From the NCBI GenBank assembly GCA_964057225.1, contig CAXKVF010000075.1:62001-126000 (forward strand): DNA of 64,000 nucleotides, in the 5' to 3' direction. Shown in pieces: positions 26,218-40,600 of this stretch (position 1 is the stretch's first letter; each line of letters opens with the position of its first letter). The notes under the pieces were generated by a model, which saw only the letters and a program-made list of their open reading frames with translations, did not search any database and was not told the DNA's origin. Origin of the DNA: Auanema rhodensis (taxonomy: Eukaryota; Nematoda; Chromadorea; Rhabditida; Rhabditidae). A program made the translations under genes and the position numbers.

Positions 26218-29200
26218 TACATTTAATTAGCATAAATTAAAGTTCACGTAAATTTCAAAGTCATGGTTACCATGCACCAATATCAATAAAAATTTGTTTT
26301 TAGACTAATATGGACATGGGGAATCTAATTTTGAAAACCGCATCTCTTTATCTTTCACGTGAAGCGAGTTACATACCAAGTGCACATCACGTGTACATTT
26401 AATTAGCATAAATTAAAGTTCACGTAAATTTCAAAGTCATGGTTACCATGAACCAATATCAATAAAAATTTGTTTTTAGACTAATATGGACATGGGGAAT
26501 CTAATTTTGAAAACCGCATCTCTTTATCTTTCACGTGAAGCGAGTTACATACCAAGTGCACATCACGTGTACATTTAATTAGCATAAATTAAAGTTCACG
26601 TAAATTTCAAAGTCATGGTTACCATGCACCAATATCAATAAAAATTTGTTTTTAGACTAATATGGACATGGGGAATCTAATTTTGAAAACCGCATCTCTT
26701 TATCTTTCACGTGAAGCGAGTTACATACCAAGTGCACATCACGTGTACATTTAATTAGCATAAATTAAAGTTCACGTAAATTTCAAAGTCATGGTTACCA
26801 TGCACCAATATCAATAAAAATTTGTTTTTAGACTAATATGGACATGGGGAATCTAATTTTGAAAACCGCATCTCTTTATCTTTCACGTGAAGCGAGTTAC
26901 ATACCAAGTGCACATCACGTGTACATTTAATTAGCATAAATTAAAGTTCACGTAAATTTCAAAGTCATGGTTACCATGCACCAATATCAATAAAAATTTG
27001 TTTTTAGACTAATATGGACATGGGGAATCTAATTTTGAAAACCGCATCTCTTCATCTTTCACGTGAAGCGAGTTACATACCAAGTGCACATCACGTGTAC
27101 ATTTAATTAGCATAAATTAAAGTTCACGTAAATTTCAAAGTCATGGTTACCATGCACCAATATCAATAAAAATTTGTTTTTAAACTAATATGGACATGGG
27201 GAATCTAATTTTGAAAACCGCATCTCTTTATCTTTCACGTGAAGCGAGTTACATACCAAGTGCACATCACGTGTACATTTAATTAGCATAAATTAAAGTT
27301 CACGTAAATTTCAAAGTCATGGTTACCATGCACCAATATCAATAAAAATTTGTTTTTAGACTAATATGGACATGGGGAATCTAATTTTGAAAACCGCATC
27401 TCTTTATCTTTCACGTGAAGCGAGTTACATACCAAGTGCACATCACGTGTACATTTAATTAGCATAAATTAAAGTTCACGTAAATTTCAAAGTCATGGTT
27501 ACCATGCACCAATATCAATAAAAATTTGTTTTTAGACTAATATGGACATGGGGAATCTAATTTTGAAAACCGCATCTCTTTATCTTTCACGTGAAGCGAG
27601 TTACATACCAAGTGCACATCACGTGTACATTTAATTAGCATAAATTAAAGTTCACGTAAATTTCAAAGTCATGGTTACCATGAACCAATATCAATAAAAA
27701 TTTGTTTTTAGACTAATATGGACATGGGGAATCTAATTTTGAAAACCGCATCTCTTTATCTTTCACGTGAAGCGAGTTACATACCAAGTGCACATCACGT
27801 GTACATTTAATTAGCATAAATTAAAGTTCACGTAAATTTCAAAGTCATGGTTACCATGCACCAATATCAATAAAAATTTGTTTTTAGACTAATATGGACA
27901 TGGGGAATCTAATTTTGAAAACCGCATCTCTTTATCTTTCACGTGAAGCGAGTTACATACCAAGTGCACATCACGTGTACATTTAATTAGCATAAATTAA
28001 AGTTCACGTAAATTTCAAAGTCATGGTTACCATGCACCAATATCAATAAAAATTTGTTTTTAGACTAATATGGACATGGGGAATCTAATTTTGAAAACCG
28101 CATCTCTTTATCTTTCACGTGAAGCGAGTTACATACCAAGTGCACATCACGTGTACATTTAATTAGCATAAATTAAAGTTCACGTAAATTTCAAAGTCAT
28201 GGTTACCATGCACCAATGTCAATAAAAATTTGTTTTTAGACTAATATGGACATGGGGAATCTAATTTTGAAAACCGCATCTCTTCATCTTTCACGTGAAG
28301 CGAGTTACATACCAAGTGCACATCACGTGTACATTTAATTAGCATAAATTAAAGTTCACGTAAATTTCAAAGTCATGGTTACCATGCACCAATATCAATA
28401 AAAATTTGTTTTTAGACTAATATGGACATGGGGAATCTAATTTTGAAAACCGCATCTCTTTATCTTTCACGTGAAGCGAGTTACATACCAAGTGCACATC
28501 ACGTGTACATTTAATTAGCATAAATTAAAGTTCACGTAAATTTCAAAGTCATGGTTACCATGCACCAATATCAATAAAAATTTGTTTTTAGACTAATATG
28601 GACATGGGGAATCTAATTTTGAAAACCGCATCTCTTCATCTTTCACGTGAAGCGAGTTACATACCAAGTGCACATCACGTGTACATTTAATTAGCATAAA
28701 TTAAAGTTCACGTAAATTTCAAAGTCATGGTTACCATGCACCAATATCAATAAAAATTTGTTTTTAGACTAATATGGACATGGGGAATCTAATTTTGAAA
28801 ACCGCATCTCTTTATCTTTCACGTGAAGCGAGTTACATACCAAGTGCACATCACGTGTACATTTAATTAGCATAAATTAAAGTTCACGTAAATTTCAAAG
28901 TCATGGTTACCATGCACCAATATCAATAAAAATTTGTTTTTAGACTAATATGGACATGGGGAATCTAATTTTGAAAACCGCATCTCTTTATCTTTCACGT
29001 GAAGCGAGTTACATACCAAGTGCACATCACGTGTACATTTAATTAGCATAAATTAAAGTTCACGTAAATTTCAAAGTCATGGTTACCATGAACCAATATC
29101 AATAAAAATTTGTTTTTAGACTAATATGGACATGGGGAATCTAATTTTGAAAACCGCATCTCTTTATCTTTCACGTGAAGCGAGTTACATACCAAGTGCA

Positions 29201-32200
29201 CATCACGTGTACATTTAATTAGCATAAATTAAAGTTCACGTAAATTTCAAAGTCATGGTTACCATGCACCAATATCAATAAAAATTTGTTTTTAGACTAA
29301 TATGGACATGGGGAATCTAATTTTGAAAACCGCATCTCTTTATCTTTCACGTGAAGCGAGTTACATACCAAGTGCACATCACGTGTACATTTAATTAGCA
29401 TAAATTAAAGTTCACGTAAATTTCAAAGTCATGGTTACCATGAACCAATATCAATAAAAATTTGTTTTTAGACTAATATGGACATGGGGAATCTAATTTT
29501 GAAAACCGCATCTCTTTATCTTTCACGTGAAGCGAGTTACATACCAAGTGCACATCACGTGTACATTTAATTAGCATAAATTAAAGTTCACGTAAATTTC
29601 AAAGTCATGGTTACCATGCACCAATATCAATAAAAATTTGTTTTTAGACTAATATGGACATGGGGAATCTAATTTTGAAAACCGCATCTCTTTATCTTTC
29701 ACGTGAAGCGAGTTACATACCAAGTGCACATCACGTGTACATTTAATTAGCATAAATTAAAGTTCACGTAAATTTCAAAGTCATGGTTACCATGAACCAA
29801 TATCAATAAAAATTTGTTTTTAGACTAATATGGACATGGGGAATCTAATTTTGAAAACCGCATCTCTTTATCTTTCACGTGAAGCGAGTTACATACCAAG
29901 TGCACATCACGTGTACATTTAATTAGCATAAATTAAAGTTCACGTAAATTTCAAAGTCATGGTTACCATGAACCAATATCAATAAAAATTTGTTTTTAGA
30001 CTAATATGGACATGGGGAATCTAATTTTGAAAACCGCATCTCTTTATCTTTCACGTGAAGCGAGTTACATACCAAGTGCACATCACGTGTACATTTAATT
30101 AGCATAAATTAAAGTTCACGTAAATTTCAAAGTCATGGTTACCATGCACCAATATCAATAAAAATTTGTTTTTAGACTAATATGGACATGGGGAATCTAA
30201 TTTTGAAAACCGCATCTCGTTATCTTTCACGTGAAGCGAGTTACATACCAAGTGCACATCACGTGTACATTTAATTAGCATAAATTAAAGTTCACGTAAA
30301 TTTCAAAGTCATGGTTACCATGCACCAATATCAATAAAAATTTGTTTTTAGACTAATATGGACATGGGGAATCTAATTTTGAAAACCGCATCTCTTTATC
30401 TTTCACGTGAAGCGAGTTACATACCAAGTGCACATCACGTGTACATTTAATTAGCATAAATTAAAGTTCACGTAAATTTCAAAGTCATGGTTACCATGCA
30501 CCAATATCAATAAAAATTTGTTTTTAGACTAATATGGACATGGGGAATCTAATTTTGAAAACCGCATCTCGTTATCTTTCACGTGAAGCGAGTTACATAC
30601 CAAGTGCACATCACGTGTACATTTAATTAGCATAAATTAAAGTTCACGTAAATTTCAAAGTCATGGTTACCATGCACCAATATCAATAAAAATTTGTTTT
30701 TAGACTAATATGGACATGGGGAATCTAATTTTGAAAACCGCATCTCTTTATCTTTCACGTGAAGCGAGTTACATACCAAGTGCACATCACGTGTACATTT
30801 AATTAGCATAAATTAAAGTTCACGTAAATTTCAAAGTCATGGTTACCATGCACCAATATCAATAAAAATTTGTTTTTAGACTAATATGGACATGGGGAAT
30901 CTAATTTTGAAAACCGCATCTCTTTATCTTTCACGTGAAGCGAGTTACATACCAAGTGCACATCACGTGTACATTTAATTAGCATAAATTAAAGTTCACG
31001 TAAATTTCAAAGTCATGGTTACCATGAACCAATATCAATAAAAATTTGTTTTTAGACTAATATGGACATGGAGAATCTAATTTTGAAAACCGCATCTCTT
31101 TATCTTTCACGTGAAGCGAGTTACATACCAAGTGCACATCACGTGTACATTTAATTAGCATAAATTAAAGTTCACGTAAATTTCAAAGTCATGGTTACCA
31201 TGAACCAATATCAATAAAAATTTGTTTTTAGACTAATATGGACATGGGGAATCTAATTTTGAAAACGGCATCTCTTTATCTTTCACGTGAAGCGAGTTAC
31301 ATACCAAGTGCCCATCACGTGTACATTTAATTAGCATAAATTAAAGTTCACGTAAATTTCAAAGTCATGGTTACCATGCACCAATATCAATAAAAATTTG
31401 TTTTTAGACTAATATGGACATGGGGAATCTAATTTTAAAAACCGCATCTCCTTATCTTTCACGTGAAGCGAGTTACATACCAAGTGCACATCACGTGTAC
31501 ATTTAATTAGCATAAATTAAAGTTCACGTAAATTTCAAAGTCATGGTTACCATGCACCAATATCAATAAAAATTTGTTTTTAGACTAATATGGACATGGG
31601 GAATCTAATTTTGAAAACCGCATCTCTTCATCTTTCACGTGAAGCGAGTTACATACCAAGTGCACATCACGTGTACATTTAATTAGCATAAATTAAAGTT
31701 CACGTAAATTTCAAAGTCATGGTTACCATGCACCAATATCAATAAAAATTTGTTTTTAGACTAATATGGACATGGGGAATCTAATTTTGAAAACCGCATC
31801 TCTTTATCTTTCACGTGAAGCGAGTTACATACCAAGTGCACATCACGTGTACATTTAATTAGCATAAATTAAAGTTCACGTAAATTTCAAAGTCATGGTT
31901 ACCATGCACCAATGTCAATAAAAATTTGTTTTTAGACTAATATGGACATGGGGAATCTAATTTTGAAAACCGCATCTCTTCATCTTTCACGTGAAGCGAG
32001 TTACATACCAAGTGCACATCACGTGTACATTTAATTAGCATAAATTAAAGTTCACGTAAATTTCAAAGTCATGGTTACCATGCACCAATATCAATAAAAA
32101 TTTGTTTTTAGACTAATATGGACATGGGGAATCTAATTTTGAAAACCGCATCTCTTCATCTTTTACGTGAAGCGAGTTACATACCAAGTGCACATCACGT

Positions 32201-35200
32201 GTACATTTAATTAGCATAAATTAAAGTTCACGTAAATTTCAAAGTCATGGTTACCATGCACCAATATCAATAAAAATTTGTTTTTAGACTAATATGGACA
32301 TGGGGAATCTAATTTTGAAAACCGCATCTCTTTATCTTTCACGTGAAGCGAGTTACATACCAAGTGCACATCACGTGTACATTTAATTAGCATAAATTAA
32401 AGTTCACGTAAATTTCAAAGTCATGGTTACCATGCACCAATGTCAATAAAAATTTGTTTTTAGACTAATATGGACATGGGGAATCTAATTTTGAAAACCG
32501 CATCTCTTCATCTTTCACGTGAAGCGAGTTACATACCAAGTGCACATCACGTGTACATTTAATTAGCATAAATTAAAGTTCACGTAAATTTCAAAGTCAT
32601 GGTTACCATGCACCATTATCAATAAAAATTTGTTTTTAGACTAATATGGACATGGGGAATCTAATTTTGAAAACCGCATCTCTTCATCTTTCACGTGAAG
32701 CGAGTTACATACCAAGTGCACATCACGTGTACATTTAATTAGCATAAATTAAAGTTCACGTAAATTTCAAAGTCATGGTTACCATGCACCAATATCAATA
32801 AGAATTTGTTTTTAGACTAATATGGACATGGGGAATCTAATTTTGAAAACCGCATCTCTTTATCTTTCACGTGAAGCGAGTTACATACCAAGTGCACATC
32901 ACGTGTACATTTAATTAGCATAAATTAAAGTTCACGTAAATTTCAAAGTCATGGTTACCATGAACCAATATCAATAAAAATTTGTTTTTAGACTAATATG
33001 GACATGGGGAATCTAATTTTGAAAACCGCATCTCTTTATCTTTCACGTGAAGCGAGTTACATACCAAGTGCACATCACGTGTACATTTAATTAGCATAAA
33101 TTAAAGTTCACGTAAATTTCAAAGTCATGGTTACCATGAACCAATATCAATAAAAATTTGTTTTTAGACTAATATGGACATGGGGAATCTAATTTTGAAA
33201 ACCGCATCTCTTCATCTTTCACGTGAAGCGAGTTACATACCAAGTGCACATCACGTGTACATTTAATTAGCATAAATTAAAGTTCACGTAAATTTCAAAG
33301 TCATGGTTACCATGCACCAATATCAATAAAAATTTGTTTTTAGACTAATATGGACATGGGGAATCTAATTTTGAAAACCGCATCTTTTCATCTTTCACGT
33401 GAAGCGAGTTACATACCAAGTGCACATCACGTGTACATTTAATTAGCATAAATTAAAGTTCACGTAAATTTCAAAGTCATGGTTACCATGCACCAATATC
33501 AATAAAAATTTGTTTTTAGACTAATATGGACATGGGGAATCTAATTTTGAAAACCGCATCTCTTTATCTTTCACGTGAAGCGAGTTACATACCAAGTGCA
33601 CATCACGTGTACATTTAATTAGCATAAATTAAAGTTCACGTAAATTTCAAAGTCATGGTTACCATGCACCAATGTCAATAAAAATTTGTTTTTAGACTAA
33701 TATGGACATGGGGAATCTAATTTTGAAAACCGCATCTCCTTATCTTTCACGTGAAGCGAGTTACATACCAAGTGCACATCACGTGTACATTTAATTAGCA
33801 TAAATTAAAGTTCACGTAAATTTCAAAGTCATGGTTACCATGCACCAATATCAATAAAAATTTGTTTTTAGACTAATATGGACATGGGGAATCTAATTTT
33901 GAAAACCGCATCTCTTCATCTTTCACGTGAAGCGAGTTACATACCAAGTGCACATCACGTGTACATTTAATTAGCATAAATTAAAGTTCACGTAAATTTC
34001 AAAGTCATGGTTACCATGCACCAATATCAATAAAAATTTGTTTTTAGACTAATATGGACATGGGGAATCTAATTTTGAAAACCGCATCTCTTTATCTTTC
34101 ACGTGAAGCGAGTTACATACCAAGTGCACATCACGTGTACATTTAATTAGCATAAATTAAAGTTCACGTAAATTTCAAAGTCATGGTTACCATGCACCAA
34201 TGTCAATAAAAATTTGTTTTTAGACTAATATGGACATGGGGAATCTAATTTTGAAAACCGCATCTCTTCATCTTTCACGTGAAGCGAGTTACATACCAAG
34301 TGCACATCACGTGTACATTTAATTAGCATAAATTAAAGTTCACGTAAATTTCAAAGTCATGGTTACCATGCACCAATGTCAATAAAAATTTGTTTTTAGA
34401 CTAATATGGACATGGGGAATCTAATTTTGAAAACCGCATCTCTTCATCTTTCACGTGAAGCGAGTTACATACCAAGTGCACATCACGTGTACATTTAATT
34501 AGCATAAATTAAAGTTCACGTAAATTTCAAAGTCATGGTTACCATGCACCAATATCAATAAAAATTTGTTTTTAGACTAATATGGACATGGGGAATCTAA
34601 TTTTGAAAACCGCATCTCTTCATCTTTCACGTGAAGCGAGTTACATACCAAGTGCACATCACGTGTACATTTAATTAGCATAAATTAAAGTTCACGTAAA
34701 TTTCAAAGTCATGGTTACCATGCACCAATATCAATAAAAATTTGTTTTTAGACTAATATGGACATGGGGAATCTAATTTTGAAAACCGCATCTCTTTATC
34801 TTTCACGTGAAGCGAGTTACATACCAAGTGCACATCACGTGTACATTTAATTAGCATAAATTAAAGTTCACGTAAATTTCAAAGTCATGGTTACCATGCA
34901 CCAATGTCAATAAAAATTTGTTTTTAGACTAATATGGACATGGGGAATCTAATTTTGAAAACCGCATCTCTTCATCTTTCACGTGAAGCGAGTTACATAC
35001 CAAGTGCACATCACGTGTACATTTAATTAGCATAAATTAAAGTTCACGTAAATTTCAAAGTCATGGTTACCATGCACCAATATCAATAAAAATTTGTTTT
35101 TAGACTAATATGGACATGGGGAATCTAATTTTGAAAACCGCATCTCTTTATCTTTCACGTGAAGCGAGTTACATACCAAGTGCACATCACGTGTACATTT

Positions 35201-35545
35201 AATTAGCATAAATTAAAGTTCACGTAAATTTCAAAGTCATGGTTACCATGCACCAATGTCAATAAAAATTTGTTTTTAGACTAATATGGACATGGGGAAT
35301 CTAATTTTGAAAACCGCATCTCTTCATCTTTCACGTGAAGCGAGTTACATACCAAGTGCACATCACGTGTACATTTAATTAGCATAAATTAAAGTTCACG
35401 TAAATTTCAAAGTCATGGTTACCATGCACCAATATCAATAAAAATTTGTTTTTAGACTAATATGGACATGGGGAATCTAATTTTGAAAACCGCATCTCTT
35501 TATCTTTCACGTGAAGCGAGTTACATACCAAGTGCACATCACGTG

Positions 35546-36425
35546 TACATTTAATTAGCATAAATTAAAGTTCACGTAAATTTCAAAGTCATGGTTACCA
35601 TGAACCAATATCAATAAAAATTTGTTTTTAGACTAATATGGACATGGGGAGTCTAATTTTGAAAACCGCATCTCTTTATCTTTCACGTGAAGCGAGTTAC
35701 ATACCAAGTGCACATCACGTGTACATTTAATTAGCATAAATTAAAGTTCACGTAACTTTCAAAGTCATGGTTACCATGCACCAATATCAATAAAAATTTG
35801 TTTTTAGACTAATATGGACATGGGGAATCTAATTTTGAAAACCGCATCTCTTTATCTTTCACGTGAAGCGAGTTACATACCAAGTGCACATCACGTGTAC
35901 ATTTAATTAGCATAAATTAAAGTTCACGTAAATTTCAAAGTCATGGTTACCATGCACCAATATCAATAAAAATTTGTTTTTAGACTAATATGGACATGGG
36001 GAATCTAATTTTGAAAACCGCATCTCTTTATCTTTCACGTGAAGCGAGTTACATACCAAGTGCACATCACGTGTACATTTAATTAGCATAAATTAAAGTT
36101 CACGTAAATTTCAAAGTCATGGTTACCATGCACCAATGTCAATAAAAATTTGTTTTTAGACTAATATGGACATGGGGAATCTAATTTTGAAAACCGCATC
36201 TCTTCATCTTTCACGTGAAGCGAGTTACATACCAAGTGCACATCACGTGTACATTTAATTAGCATAAATTAAAGTTCACGTAAATTTCAAAGTCATGGTT
36301 ACCATGCACCAATATCAATAAAAATTTGTTTTTAGACTAATATGGACATGGGGAATCTAATTTTGAAAACCGCATCTCTTTATCTTTCACGTGAAGCGAG
36401 TTACATACCAAGTGCACATCACGTG
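35546..36425 (+). repeat. 5-unit higher-order repeat, copy 1 (G106/C35 module)
   Basis: The unit order is A58 plus G106 (GGGGAGTC, 35651), C35 (GTAACTTTC), plain C58, G65 plus C132, plain C58. The next copy starts exactly 880 bp later. Confidence 0.88.
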
Positions 36426-37657
36426 TACATTTAATTAGCATAAATTAAAGTTCACGTAAATTTCAAAGTCATGGTTACCATGAACCAATATCAATAAAAA
36501 TTTGTTTTTAGACTAATATGGACATGGGGAGTCTAATTTTGAAAACCGCATCTCTTTATCTTTCACGTGAAGCGAGTTACATACCAAGTGCACATCACGT
36601 GTACATTTAATTAGCATAAATTAAAGTTCACGTAACTTTCAAAGTCATGGTTACCATGCACCAATATCAATAAAAATTTGTTTTTAGACTAATATGGACA
36701 TGGGGAATCTAATTTTGAAAACCGCATCTCTTTATCTTTCACGTGAAGCGAGTTACATACCAAGTGCACATCACGTGTACATTTAATTAGCATAAATTAA
36801 AGTTCACGTAAATTTCAAAGTCATGGTTACCATGCACCAATATCAATAAAAATTTGTTTTTAGACTAATATGGACATGGGGAATCTAATTTTGAAAACCG
36901 CATCTCTTTATCTTTCACGTGAAGCGAGTTACATACCAAGTGCACATCACGTGTACATTTAATTAGCATAAATTAAAGTTCACGTAAATTTCAAAGTCAT
37001 GGTTACCATGAACCAATATCAATAAAAATTTGTTTTTAGACTAATATGGACATGGGGAATCTAATTTTGAAAACCGCATCTCTTTATCTTTCACGTGAAG
37101 CGAGTTACATACCAAGTGCACATCACGTGTACATTTAATTAGCATAAATTAAAGTTCACGCAAATTTCAAAGTCATGGTTACCATGCACCAATATCAATA
37201 AAAATTTGTTTTTAGACTAATATGGACATGGGGAATCTAATTTTGAAAACCGCATCTCTTTATCTTTCACGTGAAGCGAGTTACATACCAAGTGCACATC
37301 ACGTGTACATTTAATTAGCATAAATTAAAGTTCACGTAAATTTCAAAGTCATGGTTACCATGCACCAATGTCAATAAAAATTTGTTTTTAGACTAATATG
37401 GACATGGGGAATCTAATTTTGAAAACCGCATCTCTTCATCTTTCACGTGAAGCGAGTTACATACCAAGTGCACATCACGTGTACATTTAATTAGCATAAA
37501 TTAAAGTTCACGTAAATTTCAAAGTCATGGTTACCATGCACCAATATCAATAAAAATTTGTTTTTAGACTAATATGGACATGGGGAATCTAATTTTGAAA
37601 ACCGCATCTCTTTATCTTTCACGTGAAGCGAGTTACATACCAAGTGCACATCACGTG
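36426..37657 (+). repeat. Higher-order repeat copy 2, expanded to 7 units
   Basis: G106 at 36531 is followed by C35, plain, then two extra units (A58; C32 at 37161), then G65 plus C132 and plain. The next G106 is at 37763, seven units on. It reads as the five-unit module with a two-unit insertion whose C32 marker is characteristic of the tract to the right. Confidence 0.85.
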
Positions 37658-40600
37658 TACATTTAATTAGCATAAATTAAAGTTCACGTAAATTTCAAAG
37701 TCATGGTTACCATGAACCAATATCAATAAAAATTTGTTTTTAGACTAATATGGACATGGGGAGTCTAATTTTGAAAACCGCATCTCTTTATCTTTCACGT
37801 GAAGCGAGTTACATACCAAGTGCACATCACGTGTACATTTAATTAGCATAAATTAAAGTTCACGTAACTTTCAAAGTCATGGTTACCATGCACCAATATC
37901 AATAAAAATTTGTTTTTAGACTAATATGAACATGGGGAATCTAATTTTGAAAACCGCATCTCTTTATCTTTCACGTGAAGCGAGTTACATACCAAGTGCA
38001 CATCACGTGTACATTTAATTAGCATAAATTAAAGTTCACGTAAATTTCAAAGTCATGGTTACCATGCACCAATATCAATAAAAATTTGTTTTTAGACTAA
38101 TATGGACATGGGGAATCTAATTTTGAAAACCGCATCTCTTTATCTTTCACGTGAAGCGAGTTACATACCAAGTGCACATCACGTGTACATTTAATTAGCA
38201 TAAATTAAAGTTCACGTAAATTTCAAAGTCATGGTTACCATGAACCAATATCAATAAAAATTTGTTTTTAGACTAATATGGACATGGGGAATCTAATTTT
38301 GAAAACCGCATCTCTTTATCTTTCACGTGAAGCGAGTTACATACCAAGTGCACATCACGTGTACATTTAATTAGCATAAATTAAAGTTCACGTAAATTTC
38401 AAAGTCATGGTTACCATGAACCAATATCAATAAAAATTTGTTTTTAGACTAATATGGACATGGGGAATCTAATTTTGAAAACCGCATCTCTTTATCTTTC
38501 ACGTGAAGCGAGTTACATACCAAGTGCACATCACGTGTACATTTAATTAGCATAAATTAAAGTTCACGCAAATTTCAAAGTCATGGTTACCATGCACCAA
38601 TATCAATAAAAATTTGTTTTTAGACTAATATGGACATGGGGAATCTAATTTTGAAAACCGCATCTCTTTATCTTTCACGTGAAGCGAGTTACATACCAAG
38701 TGCACATCACGTGTACATTTAATTAGCATAAATTAAAGTTCACGTAAATTTCAAAGTCATGGTTACCATGAACCAATATCAATAAAAATTTGTTTTTAGA
38801 CTAATATGGACATGGGGAATCTAATTTTGAAAACCGCATCTCTTTATCTTTCACGTGAAGCGAGTTACATACCAAGTGCACATCACGTGTACATTTAATT
38901 AGCATAAATTAAAGTTCACGTAAATTTCAAAGTCATGGTTACCATGCACTAATATCAATAAAAATTTGTTTTTAAACTAATATGGACATGGGGAATCTAA
39001 TTTTGAAAACCGCATCTCTTTATCTTTCACGTGAAGCGAGTTACATACCAAGTGCACATCACGTGTACATTTAATTAGCATAAATTAAAGTTCACGCAAA
39101 TTTCAAAGTCATGGTTACCATGCACCAATATCAATAAAAATTTGTTTTTAGACTAATATGGACATGGGGAATCTAATTTTGAAAACCGCATCTCTTTATC
39201 TTTCACGTGAAGCGAGTTACATACCAAGTGCACATCACGTGTACATTTAATTAGCATAAATTAAAGTTCACGTAAATTTCAAAGTCATGGTTACCATGAA
39301 CCAATATCAATAAAAATTTGTTTTTAGACTAATATGGACATGGGGAATCTAATTTTGAAAACCGCATCTCTTTATCTTTCACGTGAAGCGAGTTACATAC
39401 CAAGTGCACATCACGTGTACATTTAATTAGCATAAATTAAAGTTCACGTAAATTTCAAAGTCATGGTTACCATGAACCAATATCAATAAAAATTTGTTTT
39501 TAGACTAATATGGACATGGGGAATCTAATTTTGAAAACCGCATCTCTTTATCTTTCACGTGAAGCGAGTTACATACCAAGTGCACATCACGTGTACATTT
39601 AATTAGCATAAATTAAAGTTCACGTAAATTTCAAAGTCATGGTTACCATGCACCAATATCAATAAAAATTTGTTTTTAGACTAATATGGACATGGGGAAT
39701 CTAATTTTGAAAACCGCATCTCGTTATCTTTCACGTGAAGCGAGTTACATACCAAGTGCACATCACGTGTACATTTAATTAGCATAAATTAAAGTTCACG
39801 TAAATTTCAAAGTCATGGTTACCATGCACCAATATCAATAAAAATTTGTTTTTAGACTAATATGGACATGGGGAATCTAATTTTGAAAACCGCATCTCTT
39901 TATCTTTCACGTGAAGCGAGTTACATACCAAGTGCACATCACGTGTACATTTAATTAGCATAAATTAAAGTTCACGTAAATTTCAAAGTCATGGTTACCA
40001 TGCACCAATATCAATAAAAATTTGTTTTTAGACTAATATGGACATGGGGAATCTAATTTTGAAAACCGCATCTCTTTATCTTTCACGTGAAGCGAGTTAC
40101 ATACCAAGTGCACATCACGTGTACATTTAATTAGCATAAATTAAAGTTCACGTAAATTTCAAAGTCATGGTTACCATGCACCAATATCAATAAAAATTTG
40201 TTTTTAGACTAATATGGACATGGGGAATCTAATTTTGAAAACCGCATCTCTTTATCTTTCACGTGAAGCGAGTTACATACCAAGTGCACATCACGTGTAC
40301 ATTTAATTAGCATAAATTAAAGTTCACGTAAATTTCAAAGTCATGGTTACCATGAACCAATATCAATAAAAATTTGTTTTTAGACTAATATGGACATGGG
40401 GAATCTAATTTTGAAAACCGCATCTCTTTATCTTTCACGTGAAGCGAGTTACATACCAAGTGCACATCACGTGTACATTTAATTAGCATAAATTAAAGTT
40501 CACGTAAATTTCAAAGTCATGGTTACCATGAACCAATATCAATAAAAATTTGTTTTTAGACTAATATGGACATGGGGAATCTAATTTTAAAAACCGCATC

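Larger units (their letters stand above)
12741..37129 (+). repeat. Central mosaic tract of the array
   Basis: Units mix the markers C132 (CTTCATC), G65 (CAATGTC, first at about 16.25 kb), G130, C130, A57/A58 (12372 just outside; 13783, 16423, 18711, 20994, 24866), T57 and T139. Register is exact from 12847 to 20062 (41 units) and again from 20234 onward; the only length anomaly is the rearranged unit between. The A57 units are spaced 15, 13, 13 and 22 units apart. Large internal duplications are listed separately. A rare AAGAATTTG variant at 22594 recurs at 32802, exactly 58 units away, hinting at another, more eroded exchange. No gene or foreign insertion is present. Confidence 0.85.
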
